From Sphingomonas crocodyli (GTDB taxonomy: Bacteria > Pseudomonadota > Alphaproteobacteria > Sphingomonadales > Sphingomonadaceae), in contig NZ_SACN01000001.1 in assembly GCF_004005865.1 (NCBI RefSeq), positions 2,046,001 through 2,110,000 of the forward strand: a DNA stretch of 64,000 bases. The letters are read 5' to 3'. The position numbers were made by a program, and so were the translations under genes. The notes below the pieces were generated by a model, which had not been told where the DNA came from, ran no database searches, and was given only the letters and a program-made list of their open reading frames with translations. How positions within the stretch are numbered: position 1 is the stretch's first letter; each line of letters starts with the position of its first letter. Below are positions 43,582 to 52,663 of the stretch, piece by piece.

Positions 43582-44334
43582 TCAGTTGATCCAGGCGCCG
43601 CCATTTGCGCCGATCGTCTGCCCGGTGATCCAGCTCGCCTCGTCGGAGGCGAGATAGACGGCGAGGGCGCCGATATCCTCGGGCTTGCCGAGCCGCTTGA
43701 GCGGGATCGTCTTCGCCATCGGTTCGGTCACAGGGCTGGGCTTGGCGATGACCAGCCCGATCGCGATCGTGTTGCAGGTAATGTTGTAGCGCGCATTTTC
43801 GACAGCGAGGTGGCGCATGAAACCGATCTGCCCGGACTTCGCCGCGCCATAAGCCGACACGCCGATATCGAGCCCGGCCTGTCCCGCGCCCGACGTGTTG
43901 GTGATGATCCGGCCGCTCCGGCGCTCGATCATCCCCGGCAGCACCGCCTGACAGCAATGGAACATGCCGTAGAGGTTGACCGCGAAGATGCCGGACCACA
44001 CGTCGGGCGAGGTTTCGGCGAAGGGCTTCTGCCCCATATTGCCGCCGATGCCTGCATTGCCGGCGTTGTTGACGAGGATGTCGACCGGACCTTCCTTCGC
44101 CGCGATCTCGGCGACGGCGGCGTTCACCGCGTCCCGATCGGTGACGTCGAACGGCACGGCGCGCGCCTTGCCGCCCGCCGCGACGATCGCGTCGACCGTT
44201 TCCTGCGCGCGTTCGGCATAATAATCGTTCACCAGCACGGTGGCGCCCTGCGCCGCCATCAGCCGGGAAACGCCCGCGCCGATATTCTGCCCCGCGCCGG
44301 TGACCAGCGCGACCTTGCCATCGAGACGGAACAT
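43582..44334 (-). CDS. SDR-family NAD(P) oxidoreductase
   Basis: A 250-residue classical short-chain dehydrogenase: VALVTGAGQNIGAG (cofactor loop), LVNNAGNAG, an Asn/Ser region TNTSGAGQAG, and catalytic YGAAK. It is 2 bp downstream of the flavin monooxygenase 2 gene on the same strand, so the two are co-expressed. An SDR could oxidise an alcohol to the ketone that the monooxygenase then attacks. Confidence 0.92.
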   Translation of the reverse strand: MFRLDGKVALVTGAGQNIGAGVSRLMAAQGATVLVNDYYAERAQETVDAIVAAGGKARAVPFDVTDRDAVNAAVAEIAAKEGPVDILVNNAGNAGIGGNMGQKPFAETSPDVWSGIFAVNLYGMFHCCQAVLPGMIERRSGRIITNTSGAGQAGLDIGVSAYGAAKSGQIGFMRHLAVENARYNITCNTIAIGLVIAKPSPVTEPMAKTIPLKRLGKPEDIGALAVYLASDEASWITGQTIGANGGAWIN

Positions 44335-44336
44335 GA

Positions 44337-45809
44337 TCAGGCGCGCTCGAACGCGTCGAGCTTCGGTTCGGAGGTTTCCTCCATGAAGCGTTCGAGCGTG
44401 TAGGGCCAGATCGTCGGCACGCCGTCCGGATCAAGATACCAGCTCGAACAGCCGCTGGCCCAGACGGTGCCCTTGGTCGCGGCGATCAGCTCGCTGTTAT
44501 AGGTCGCCATTGCTTCGCGCGAGACGCTGATCTGGCGGGCATTGCCGCTGCTGATCACCTCGAGCAGCTTCATCACCAGCATCATCTGATATTCGGCGAC
44601 GGCGATGCTCGAAAGGTTGCCGAACGGCGCGCTCGGCCCGTTGAGCATGAAGAAATTGGGGAAATCGGGGATCGAGACCGCCAGATAGGCGCTCGGCCTT
44701 TTATCCCACAGCTTGTTGAGTTCGACGCCGTCGCGGCCGACCACGTTCATCGGGCGCATGAAGGACGACGCCTTGAAGCCGGTCGCGAGCACGATGATGT
44801 CGAGTTCGTGGAACTCGCCGTCCGCCGTGCGGATGCCGTTGGCCTCGAACCGGTCGATCTTCTCGCGCACCACCTCGACCGCGGGAAGCTGGACCTTCTC
44901 ATAATAGTCCATCGAGATGATCATGCGCTTGCATGCCGCGCGATAATTGGGACGCAGCTTTTCGCGCAGGACGGGATCCTGGACGTTGTTCTCCAGATTC
45001 ATCCGCGTAAAGGCCTCGACCGCCGCCATTTCGGGCGAGTTCACGTCGGTGACGGCGCGCGTGAACATGCGCAGCCCTTCCTTCAGCTCGGGCGAGTCAT
45101 GCAGATCGATCATCAACTGCGGATTGGCGCGGAAGGCGGCGCGCTGCTCCTCGGTGAACTGCGGGTTCTGCCCCGGTGTGATCCACTGTGGGGTGCGCTG
45201 GAAGTGGACCAGCTTCGATGCGCGGTCGGCCAGCGCGGAGACGATCTGCACCCCGGTCGATCCCGAACCGATCACGCCGATCCGCTTGCCGTCGAGTTCG
45301 ACGCTCTCGTCCCAGCGGGCCGAATGGAAGATCGGGCCCTTGAAGCTATCCTGCCCCTCGAAGGTCGGGATGTTCGGGTGATGAAGGATGCCGGTCGCGA
45401 CGATCATCGCATCGGCGCGCTCGCTCGCGCCATCGGCGGTGCCGACCGTCCAGCCGCCATCCTCGAACACGGCCGAGGTGACTTCCTTGTTGAAGACGAT
45501 GCGCTCGTTGAGGCCGAATTCCTCAGTGACGCGCGCGAAATAGGCAAAGATTTCCGGGCCGGGCGGATAACGCTGGGTCCAGTCGGGATTGGGCGCGAAG
45601 CTGTAGGTATAGGCGTGCGAGGGGATGTCGCAGGTGAGGCCCGGGTAGCGGTTTTCACGCCAGGTGCCGGCGACCTTGTCCGCCTTTTCGTAGATGACGA
45701 AGTTGGTGTAGCCCGCCTTCTGAAGCTCGATACCGGCAAGCAGGCCGGACATGCCCGCGCCCACGACGATGATCCGCATGTCGGCCCGGTTCTTCGCACT
45801 ATCGATCAT
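44337..45809 (-). CDS. Baeyer-Villiger-type flavin monooxygenase 2
   Basis: A 490-residue flavin-containing monooxygenase: FAD motif GAGMSG (about 17-22), KVAGTWRENRYPGLTCDIPSHAYTYSFAPNPDW, the BVMO-like fingerprint DSFKGPIFHSARWDES, and NADPH motif VIGSGSTGVQIV. Shorter than flavin monooxygenase 1 and only distantly similar. The gene order amidohydrolase, this gene, SDR (30-bp and 2-bp gaps) implies one operon. Confidence 0.92.
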   Translation of the reverse strand: MIDSAKNRADMRIIVVGAGMSGLLAGIELQKAGYTNFVIYEKADKVAGTWRENRYPGLTCDIPSHAYTYSFAPNPDWTQRYPPGPEIFAYFARVTEEFGLNERIVFNKEVTSAVFEDGGWTVGTADGASERADAMIVATGILHHPNIPTFEGQDSFKGPIFHSARWDESVELDGKRIGVIGSGSTGVQIVSALADRASKLVHFQRTPQWITPGQNPQFTEEQRAAFRANPQLMIDLHDSPELKEGLRMFTRAVTDVNSPEMAAVEAFTRMNLENNVQDPVLREKLRPNYRAACKRMIISMDYYEKVQLPAVEVVREKIDRFEANGIRTADGEFHELDIIVLATGFKASSFMRPMNVVGRDGVELNKLWDKRPSAYLAVSIPDFPNFFMLNGPSAPFGNLSSIAVAEYQMMLVMKLLEVISSGNARQISVSREAMATYNSELIAATKGTVWASGCSSWYLDPDGVPTIWPYTLERFMEETSEPKLDAFERA

Positions 45810-45839
45810 GGATGGTCTTTCGGTCTGGGGTGATGGGGA

Positions 45840-47606
45840 TCAGGCGACGCTGCGCAGCAGGCGCCCGGTGCGCGCGCCGGTGTCGCTATCGTTTCGGCGG
45901 GTGACGGTGCCGGCGAGGATCGTGGCGAGGAAGCCGGTCGTCACCTGATTGAGCCGCGTGCCGCCCGCGGGCAGATCGTGCGCGATCACGGGATGGTGCA
46001 GCTGCAGCCCGTCGAAATCGATCACATTGACATCGGCGCGCAGCCCTTCGCGTAGCAGGCCGCGGTCGGAAAGGCCGAAGGCGCGCGCGTTACGGCCGGT
46101 GATCCGTGCGACCATCTCCTCAACCGTGAAGCGTGGGCCGCGCTTGCGATCGCGCGCCCAGAAGCTGAGGTGGAAGGGCAGCATCGACGCGTCGGAGATC
46201 AGCTTCATATGCGCGCCGCCGTCGCCCAGCGACGAGACGGTGTCGGGATGCCGCAGCATCGTGTGAACATGATCGAGATTGCCGCCGGCATAGTTGAGCA
46301 GCATGTGGACGACGCTGTTGCCGCCATCGGCGGCCGCGAGATGATCGTACACGACCTCCTCGACCGTCTTGCCCTGCGCGGAGGCGACGTTGTCGACGAT
46401 CCGCTCCTGATCGGGTTCATAGTCGCTGTCGGCGGGCGTGAAGAGGTAGCCGCGACCGCCCAGATTGGTCAGCATCATCGATCCGAAGGTCGCTTCGCGG
46501 CCCACGGTCTGCGGCGGCAAATTGGTTTCGGACAGGATTGCGGCGCGGCGTGCCGGCTCGCGCATCGCCTTCGCACGCTCGGCAACCGGCCGATACTCGA
46601 TCTCACGATAGGATGGGCGCGCCTGGAAATTGTGATAGCCGTCGAGCATCGAGACGAGGCCGAAGCCGCGCGATGCGATGTGGCAGGTGATTGGCAGGCC
46701 CGCTTCGTTGGCGGCGCGGGTGCGATTGAGCATCATCTGCCAGTCGCCGGTATCGCTGCCGAACTGCTGGAGCAGATAGTGGACCGGGCGGCCCGAACGG
46801 CGGGCGATATCTTCGAACAATTGATGCTCGGCCTCGCGATCCTGCCGCGTGGCGACGGGCGCGATCGGGGAGGCGCCGGCCGCGCCGCGCGGCACGATCT
46901 GGAAGATGCCGCGCCCGCTTTCGGCCATCGCCTCGGCCAGCGCGAAGAATTCCTCATGCTCGGCGAAGGTGCCGGGGGTGTTTTTGCGGTCGTCGCCATA
47001 GATATGTTCGGCGATGCGACCGGCCGAAATGCCGAAGGCGCCTGCCTTCATCGCGCCGCGCACCAGATCGCGCATCACGTTCAGTTCGTCGGCGGTCGCG
47101 GCCTCATGCGTCACCGCACGCTCGCCCATCGCGAAGACGCGCATCGGCGCGTGCGGCGCGAGTACGCCGACATCGAGGCCGAAGGAGCGGCCGGCCAGGA
47201 AGTCCATATATTCGGGGAAGCTTTCCCACTTCCACGGCACGCCTTCGGCCAGGACGATGCCGGGGATCGCCTCGACCCCCTCCATCACCGAGATCATCAG
47301 ATCGCGGTCGCGCGGGCGAGCAGGGGCGAAGCCGACGCCGCACATGCCCATCATCGTGGTGGTGATGCCGTTGGAGAAAGACGGATCGATCGTCTCGTCC
47401 CACGTCACCTGGCCATCATAATGGCTGTGGACGTCGACGAAGCCGGGCGTGACGAGCGCGCCGTCGGCGGCGATTTCCTGCTTCGCCGGGCCGGCCTTGC
47501 CGCCGATTTGGGTGATCACGCCGTCGCGGATCGCAACGTCGCCCGTGATGATTGAGGCACCCGAACCATCGGCGATCCTGCCGCCACGAATGACGATATC
47601 GTCCAT
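45840..47606 (-). CDS. N-acyl-D-amino-acid deacylase-type amidohydrolase
   Basis: A 588-residue metal-dependent amidohydrolase of the D-aminoacylase/dihydroorotase-like group: MDDIVIRGGRIADGSG at the start, metal motif TPGFVDVHSHYDGQ, the Cys ligand segment MMGMCGVGFAPARP, and the C-terminal ...YAGGNLDHVHTMLRHPDTVSSLGDGGAHMKLISDAS. The start at 47606 is chosen where homology begins; the frame extends upstream without support. It probably hydrolyses an N-acyl or cyclic amide, with substrate unknown. Confidence 0.88.
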   Translation of the reverse strand: MDDIVIRGGRIADGSGASIITGDVAIRDGVITQIGGKAGPAKQEIAADGALVTPGFVDVHSHYDGQVTWDETIDPSFSNGITTTMMGMCGVGFAPARPRDRDLMISVMEGVEAIPGIVLAEGVPWKWESFPEYMDFLAGRSFGLDVGVLAPHAPMRVFAMGERAVTHEAATADELNVMRDLVRGAMKAGAFGISAGRIAEHIYGDDRKNTPGTFAEHEEFFALAEAMAESGRGIFQIVPRGAAGASPIAPVATRQDREAEHQLFEDIARRSGRPVHYLLQQFGSDTGDWQMMLNRTRAANEAGLPITCHIASRGFGLVSMLDGYHNFQARPSYREIEYRPVAERAKAMREPARRAAILSETNLPPQTVGREATFGSMMLTNLGGRGYLFTPADSDYEPDQERIVDNVASAQGKTVEEVVYDHLAAADGGNSVVHMLLNYAGGNLDHVHTMLRHPDTVSSLGDGGAHMKLISDASMLPFHLSFWARDRKRGPRFTVEEMVARITGRNARAFGLSDRGLLREGLRADVNVIDFDGLQLHHPVIAHDLPAGGTRLNQVTTGFLATILAGTVTRRNDSDTGARTGRLLRSVA

Positions 47607-47715
47607 CTCTCGCTCTCCTCTGCCGGCGTTTCCCGGCTTTCCGTTCGGCTTTTTCGTTGCTGATTCGGAAATTAGGAGAAGGCTTAACTTGGATCGGAGG
47701 GGCTGTCCATTTGGC

Positions 47716-47744
47716 AAAGAAAAACCCCGGCCGTGGGGCCGGGG
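47716..47744 (-). terminator. Rho-independent terminator of the Coq4-like gene
   Basis: An 8-bp GC stem (47725-47732 with 47737-47744, CCCCGGCC / GGCCGGGG) and a 4-base loop, followed on the minus strand by TTTTTCTTT. It begins 31 bp after the Coq4-like stop codon, so that gene is its own transcription unit. Confidence 0.85.
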
Positions 47745-47774
47745 CGAAACAGGTCGTCCGATGTCGGGGGGCGA

Positions 47775-48716
47775 TCAGTCCATCGTCGCGTCGGTCGTCC
47801 ATCCCCAATCGCGGCCCGGCCCGCGTTTGAAACCGAGATGCGCGGCGATATCGTCCAGCTGCCAGTCGACATAATCGATCCAGCGGACAAGGAACATCGG
47901 CTGTCGGATCGCCTGGCCCGCCGCGATGCCCTGTCGGGTCGCATCGAAATAGGTCGGCATTACATGATGATAGTGGAGTGCGTTGCGGAACAGTCCGAGC
48001 GCCGAGACCCACATGCCCGGCGCGCTGAGATATTGCGCCAGTTCGGGGGTGAAGAAGCGGGCATCCTGCGTCGCGTTCATGATCGCGAGTGCGGCTTCGC
48101 CCGCAGAGTTGGCGTCGAAGCCGGTCACGATATGCTCGATATCGTGATAATAGCCGCGGCGGCGCTGCAGATATTCGGCGTCGGTGGTGTTCGCCTTGCC
48201 GGCATAAGCGAACTCCATGTTCACGCCCGGAATGTTCATGAGGTCGAAGATCTCGCGGCCCAGCGTGCCTTCGGCGCAGCCCGCCAGATCGGCCTTGTTG
48301 AAGGTCCAGTCCTCGCGCGCGTCCAGCCATTCGCCCAGCGCGGGGATGCGGATCTTCTCGGCCGCCAGCAATTCGGCGACGCGGGCGAAATCGGTGGTTT
48401 CGGTGATCGCGCGCGACACGACCGGGATCATGTAGGGCGGGGGCAGATCGTGGCCGTGGCGACGGGTCGCCTGCTGCGCGACGGCATCGCGATAATAAGG
48501 ATCGTTGAGATGCTTCGAGCTGGAGATCAGCACGCTCGACGTCGCGGGCCGCTTGCCGCCCTGCAGATAGTTTGCCGCCGCCGGGGCCATCAGAACCTTG
48601 GGCCGGACATCGGCATCGGGCGCCTGCACGGGGATGCGCTCGACCGGTGGCTGCGGGTTCTCGGCAAAGCTGGCGAGGGGCTGGGCGGTCAGCTTGGGAT
48701 CGGGGCGGGCGGCCAT
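47775..48716 (-). CDS. Coq4-like protein with intact metal motif
   Basis: A 313-residue protein of the Coq4 family. The diagnostic HDxxHx11E zinc motif is exact: H191, D192, H195 and E207 in RGYYHDIEHIVTGFDANSAGEAAL. Coq4 acts on the C1 position of ubiquinone precursors (decarboxylation and hydroxylation). Here no ubiquinone genes are near; neighbours are flavin monooxygenases, an amidohydrolase and a MocR regulator. A catabolic ring-modifying role is plausible but inferred. GAGAGAGA precedes the ATG. Confidence 0.82.
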   Translation of the reverse strand: MAARPDPKLTAQPLASFAENPQPPVERIPVQAPDADVRPKVLMAPAAANYLQGGKRPATSSVLISSSKHLNDPYYRDAVAQQATRRHGHDLPPPYMIPVVSRAITETTDFARVAELLAAEKIRIPALGEWLDAREDWTFNKADLAGCAEGTLGREIFDLMNIPGVNMEFAYAGKANTTDAEYLQRRRGYYHDIEHIVTGFDANSAGEAALAIMNATQDARFFTPELAQYLSAPGMWVSALGLFRNALHYHHVMPTYFDATRQGIAAGQAIRQPMFLVRWIDYVDWQLDDIAAHLGFKRGPGRDWGWTTDATMD

Positions 48717-48865
48717 GACATCGTCTCTCTCTGTTGTTGGCTGGAAGCCATTATAGGTTTGTCGGCGATGCTCCCGGCCGGATCAAGCGCAAGCGCGCCG
48801 AGCCGCCGTGAAACGGGGCGTCCGCGTTCGGCGGGTCAGGAGCCGAGGCCGGTCGGCCCGACAGA

Positions 48866-50218
48866 TTACCCCTTGCCCGTCGCGATCGCGACCAGCCGAT
48901 CGAGCGCGCGGGCAAGGCGCGGGTGATCGATCGAGCCGCCCAGCGAAATCCGCACCTTGCTGGATCGCGGCACCTTGCCGATCGCGAAGGTGGCGCCGTC
49001 GACGATCGACAGGCCGAGCGGCCGGGTCGCCGCGATCGCATCCGCCGGTGCGATAGTGCCGGGCAGATCGACCCAGAGGTGATAGCCCTCCGGGTGCGCA
49101 TTATAGGTGAGCGATGCGAGGTGCTGTGCGGCGAGGCGTTGGCGCGCAACCCCTTCGGCGCGCACCGCGGCGACCAGCGTAGCGAAGCTCCCGTCGCGCA
49201 GCCACGATGTCACCAGCGCGGCATTTAGCGGCGGCGCCATGATCGCGGTCTCATAGATGTCTGCCGCCAGTTGCGTGGCCGAATGGCCCGAAGGCGCGCG
49301 GACATGCGCAACCCGCAGAGCGGGGGAGATGATCTTCGATACACTGGCAATGTGCCAGCACAGGTCGGGCGCGATCGCGGCGAGCGGGGCGGGGGGATGC
49401 GAGGGCAGAAGGCCATAGGCGTCATCCTCGATGATCGTGAGGCCGTGCTGGCGCGCCATATCGGCCAGGTCGCGTCGTCGCTGGTCGGGGAGGGTCAGGG
49501 TGGTGGGATTGTCGTTGGTGGGAACGACGTACAGCATCTTCGCCCCGGCGCGGGCGGCATCGGCGATGCCCGCCGGATCGATGCCCTCCGCATCGACCGG
49601 GAGTGGGAACAAGCGCAGGTCCAGCCGCGCCGCAAGGTGGAGCAGGCCGGGATAGACATAGGGCGCGGCCGCGATCATGTCGCCGCGCGTCAGATTGGTG
49701 GCGAGGATTGCGTGCAGCGCGCTCTGCCCACCGGCAGTGATAACCACGGCACCCTCATCGGTCGGCATATCGCGATCGGAGAAGGACGCGGCCGCTTCGC
49801 GCCGATCGCGAAGGCTACCGCCGGACGGCTGATATTGGAGGAGGGGAGATTGCCCGGCCGCGCGCAGCAGCTTGGTCATTCCGATGCGAAGGGCTTCGGG
49901 TAGCAGCGCGGATGCGGGCTGCGGGGGCATGATCATCCCGCCCTCCGCCTCGACATCGGCCTGCGGCAGATCGACATTGTTGCGCACGAAACTGCCGAGC
50001 CGGCCGGCGCCCTGGATCAGCCCGGCATCGGTGGCGATGCCATAAGCGCGCGTGACCGTGGTCAGATCCGCGCCGATTGCGGCGGCGAGTTCGCGCTGGG
50101 GCGGAAGGCGTTCGCCCGCGCGCAGCAGTCCGCTGCGAACCGCCTCGTCGAGCGCGGCGACGATCGCGAGATATTTGGGGCCGTCGCGTTCGGCGACGCC
50201 TGCCCACCAGCTTTGCAT
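48866..50218 (-). CDS. MocR-type regulator (GntR HTH plus aminotransferase domain)
   Basis: A 450-residue fusion of a GntR winged helix (about 15-80; LLRAGERLPPQRELAAAIGADLTTVTRAYG) and a fold-type I PLP aminotransferase-like domain, with IIEDDAYG near 262-269 and the Schiff-base Lys295 in HIASVSKIISPALRVAHVR. MocR proteins sense amino-type ligands or PLP. A perfect inverted repeat lies 14 bp before its start, and DUF983 is divergent. Confidence 0.92.
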   Translation of the reverse strand: MQSWWAGVAERDGPKYLAIVAALDEAVRSGLLRAGERLPPQRELAAAIGADLTTVTRAYGIATDAGLIQGAGRLGSFVRNNVDLPQADVEAEGGMIMPPQPASALLPEALRIGMTKLLRAAGQSPLLQYQPSGGSLRDRREAAASFSDRDMPTDEGAVVITAGGQSALHAILATNLTRGDMIAAAPYVYPGLLHLAARLDLRLFPLPVDAEGIDPAGIADAARAGAKMLYVVPTNDNPTTLTLPDQRRRDLADMARQHGLTIIEDDAYGLLPSHPPAPLAAIAPDLCWHIASVSKIISPALRVAHVRAPSGHSATQLAADIYETAIMAPPLNAALVTSWLRDGSFATLVAAVRAEGVARQRLAAQHLASLTYNAHPEGYHLWVDLPGTIAPADAIAATRPLGLSIVDGATFAIGKVPRSSKVRISLGGSIDHPRLARALDRLVAIATGKG

Positions 50219-50231
50219 GTTTCGGCCTTGG

Positions 50232-50262
50232 CTTATGTATGGTTGTTGTATCCATACATAAG
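50232..50262. promoter_or_regulatory. MocR operator candidate, perfect inverted repeat
   Basis: Perfect 11-bp arms CTTATGTATGG (50232-50242) and CCATACATAAG (50252-50262) with a 9-bp spacer, in the 95-bp divergent region between the MocR and DUF983 genes. It probably binds the MocR protein. Confidence 0.72.
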
Positions 50263-50313
50263 ACTTATCCTCGCGCCCATAGCATTGAAGCCCGCAGTAG
50301 CGAGGATAGTGAC

Positions 50314-50754
50314 ATGACCGGCACGCCGACCGAATGGCCCCGTCTTGAGCCGATCCGCACCGGCATACGCGGCCGGTGCCCGCGCTGCGGCGAGGGGCAT
50401 CTGTTCGACGGCTTCCTGCGGCTCCGCGACGAATGCGACGCTTGTGGTTTGGATTATGGCTTCGCCGATCCGGCGGACGGGCCGGCCTTTTTCGTGATCT
50501 GCTTCGGCTGCGTGCCCGCAGTGGTGTTCGCGGTGATGCTGGAAATCTGGGCCAGTCCGCCGCTCTGGGTGCAGCTCGTGACGACGCTGCCGTTCATGCT
50601 GATCACCTGCCTGCTGCCGCTGCGCCCGCTCAAGGGCTGGCTCGTCTGCAGCCAATATTTCTTCAAGGCGGGCGAGGGCACGATCTCGCGGCCGTGGCAG
50701 CCTTATGGCGCCGACGGCCCGACCGTGATGCCTGCGCAGCGCAAGTTCGGCTGA
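50314..50754 (+). CDS. DUF983 membrane protein
   Basis: A 146-residue protein with an N-terminal zinc-ribbon-like pair of Cys motifs (RGRCPRCGEGHLFDGFL... CDACGLDYGFADPADGPAFFVICF, all before residue 70) and two membrane helices (about 60-85 and 92-112). This is the standard DUF983 layout, function unknown. ATG at 50314 is chosen where homology begins. Confidence 0.88.
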   Translation: MTGTPTEWPRLEPIRTGIRGRCPRCGEGHLFDGFLRLRDECDACGLDYGFADPADGPAFFVICFGCVPAVVFAVMLEIWASPPLWVQLVTTLPFMLITCLLPLRPLKGWLVCSQYFFKAGEGTISRPWQPYGADGPTVMPAQRKFG

Positions 50755-50834
50755 GCAGGTGATGCTCTTGATTTGATCGCTGGGTATGCCGCACCCGCAT
50801 TGACAGATCGGGACAAAAGCGCATTTCGCGGCCA

Positions 50835-51800
50835 ATGACCGATGCGCGATCCGTTGAGACGATGATCTATCTGCCCGGCGGCGTGTTTCGGATGGGGGCC
50901 GATGATGGCTATCCGGAGGAGGCGCCGGTGCGGACGGTGCGTGTCGACGGATTTCATATCGATCCGACGCCCGTCACCAATCGCGATTTCGCGGCGTTCG
51001 TGGCGGCGACCGGCTATCGCACCATAGCCGAGGACGCGCCCGATCCGCGCGATTATCCGGGGATCGACCCTGCGATGGTGCGCGCCGGATCGCTCGTGTT
51101 TCGCAAGACGGCGGGACCGGTCGACCTGAGCGACGTATCGCAATGGTGGGAGTTCTGCTTCGGCGCTGACTGGCGGCACCCGGCCGGCCCCGACAGCAGC
51201 ATCGAAGGGCTGGAGGATCATCCGGTCGTCCACGTCGCGCTTGCCGATGCGGAGGCTTATGCGCGCTGGGCCGGCAAGGATCTGCCGACCGAGGCCGAAT
51301 GGGAATATGCTGCGCGCGGCGGGCTGGATGGCGCGGCCTTCGCCTGGGGTGACGAACTCACGCCGGGCGGGGCGATGCTCGCGAATTACTGGCAGGGCAC
51401 GTTTCCCTACGCGAACGACATGCTCGACGGGTGGGAGCGGACGTCACCCGTGCGCAGCTATCCGGCGAACGGCTATGGCCTGTTCGATATGATCGGCAAT
51501 GTCTGGGAATGGACCGCCGACTGGTATGGCCTGCCGACGTCCGAGACGGGGAAGAAGAAGCAGGGCTGCTGCATTCCCGCCAATCCGCGTGGGCCGGTGC
51601 GCGCCGTTAGCCTCGATCGGAGTGGTCCACAGCCGCGCATGGGGCGGAAGGTGCTGAAGGGCGGATCGCATCTGTGCGCCGAAAATTACTGCCAGCGCTA
51701 CCGGCCCGCCGCGCGCCATCCGCAGCCGACGGATACGAGCACCAGCCATGTCGGCTTTCGGTGCGTGGTGCGCGATGTGGCGTTCAGGCGCCCGCGCTGA
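50835..51800 (+). CDS. formylglycine-generating enzyme (FGE/SUMF1 family)
   Basis: A 321-residue enzyme that oxidises the Cys of CxPxR in type I sulfatases to formylglycine. The two catalytic Cys are present five residues apart (C281 and C286 in GGSHLCAENYCQRYRPAAR), as in characterised FGEs, along with GGVFRMGAD, YARWAGKDLPTEAEWEYAARGG and DMIGNVWEWTADWY. It is an authentic FGE rather than a degenerate C-type-lectin-like relative. The likely substrate is the sulfatase encoded about 4 kb downstream, which has CSPTR. Confidence 0.93.
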   Translation: MTDARSVETMIYLPGGVFRMGADDGYPEEAPVRTVRVDGFHIDPTPVTNRDFAAFVAATGYRTIAEDAPDPRDYPGIDPAMVRAGSLVFRKTAGPVDLSDVSQWWEFCFGADWRHPAGPDSSIEGLEDHPVVHVALADAEAYARWAGKDLPTEAEWEYAARGGLDGAAFAWGDELTPGGAMLANYWQGTFPYANDMLDGWERTSPVRSYPANGYGLFDMIGNVWEWTADWYGLPTSETGKKKQGCCIPANPRGPVRAVSLDRSGPQPRMGRKVLKGGSHLCAENYCQRYRPAARHPQPTDTSTSHVGFRCVVRDVAFRRPR

Positions 51801-52503
51801 GCGCGTGGGGCAGGGGACTCGATCTAAGGACGCGGGCCGGGATGGGCGACGGAGCATCGTGTCCCCGCCCGGACAAATGCCGCGCGATCTGATCGCTTAG
51901 CTCGCCCCGGCTGAAGGCCAGCAGCAGGCGCAGATGTCCCTGCGCCAGCTCGGTCGGGGCTTCGATATCCGACAGGCGATCGATCGACCAGTCGAACAAT
52001 GTCGCGAATTCCCAGCGGGTCAGTGCTTCGGTCAGGCGCGGCGGATCGACGGAGCCGAGACCTTCGATGTTCGCCCGCACCCAGCCAGCGTTGGCGCGAC
52101 GTGCACCGTCATCGATCAGCGATCGAATTTTGGTGCTGGTGGTCGCGCTGAAATAGATCGACACCAGCCCCGCCAGCTCGTTGCGCCGCCCCCGAAAATA
52201 ATCCGCCGTCCGGCGCAGTCGCTGCAGATTGGCGGTGAGCGAGTAGCGCGCGGTGTCCTCCGCGCCGATTTCGGTCGCGAAGCCATCGAGCACGGCGTGC
52301 GCGATCAGGTCTTCGCGTCGGCCGAACAGCCCGTAGAGCGTGTTGATCGCGACGCCCGCTGTCTCGGCAACGTCGCTCAGTCGCAATGCGGGCGCGCCGT
52401 CTTCGGCGATCAGCCGGCGCGTTTCGCGCAGGATACGCGCGCGACGATCGATCATCGCGGCGCTGGCATAGGCTCCGCGGCGGGATGTCGGTCTTTCCCC
52501 CAT
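51784..52503 (-). CDS. TetR-family regulator 1
   Basis: A 239-residue repressor with an N-terminal HTH (about 20-65; ILRETRRLIAEDGAPALRLSDVAETAGVAINTLYGLFGRREDLI) and a helical ligand domain. GGAGGAAA lies 4-11 bases before the ATG. It is convergent with, and overlaps by 17 bases, the FGE gene, and diverges from the TonB receptor across 160 bp, so it probably controls that receptor. Confidence 0.88.
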   Translation of the reverse strand: MGERPTSRRGAYASAAMIDRRARILRETRRLIAEDGAPALRLSDVAETAGVAINTLYGLFGRREDLIAHAVLDGFATEIGAEDTARYSLTANLQRLRRTADYFRGRRNELAGLVSIYFSATTSTKIRSLIDDGARRANAGWVRANIEGLGSVDPPRLTEALTRWEFATLFDWSIDRLSDIEAPTELAQGHLRLLLAFSRGELSDQIARHLSGRGHDAPSPIPARVLRSSPLPHALSAGA

Positions 52504-52663
52504 GACCTTTCCTCCTCCGTCCTTGAGGCGTGAGGGTGGCTTAGAGAGTTTTTTACGTCAAGCGACTCAAAAATATTGACCTAGGGTGCAAGTTCTGCGA
52601 CGAGGCAATTCTGCACCGAAGGATAAGAATCCAAGAGGGTGCGTCCGTTGGGGAGAAGGTGAG

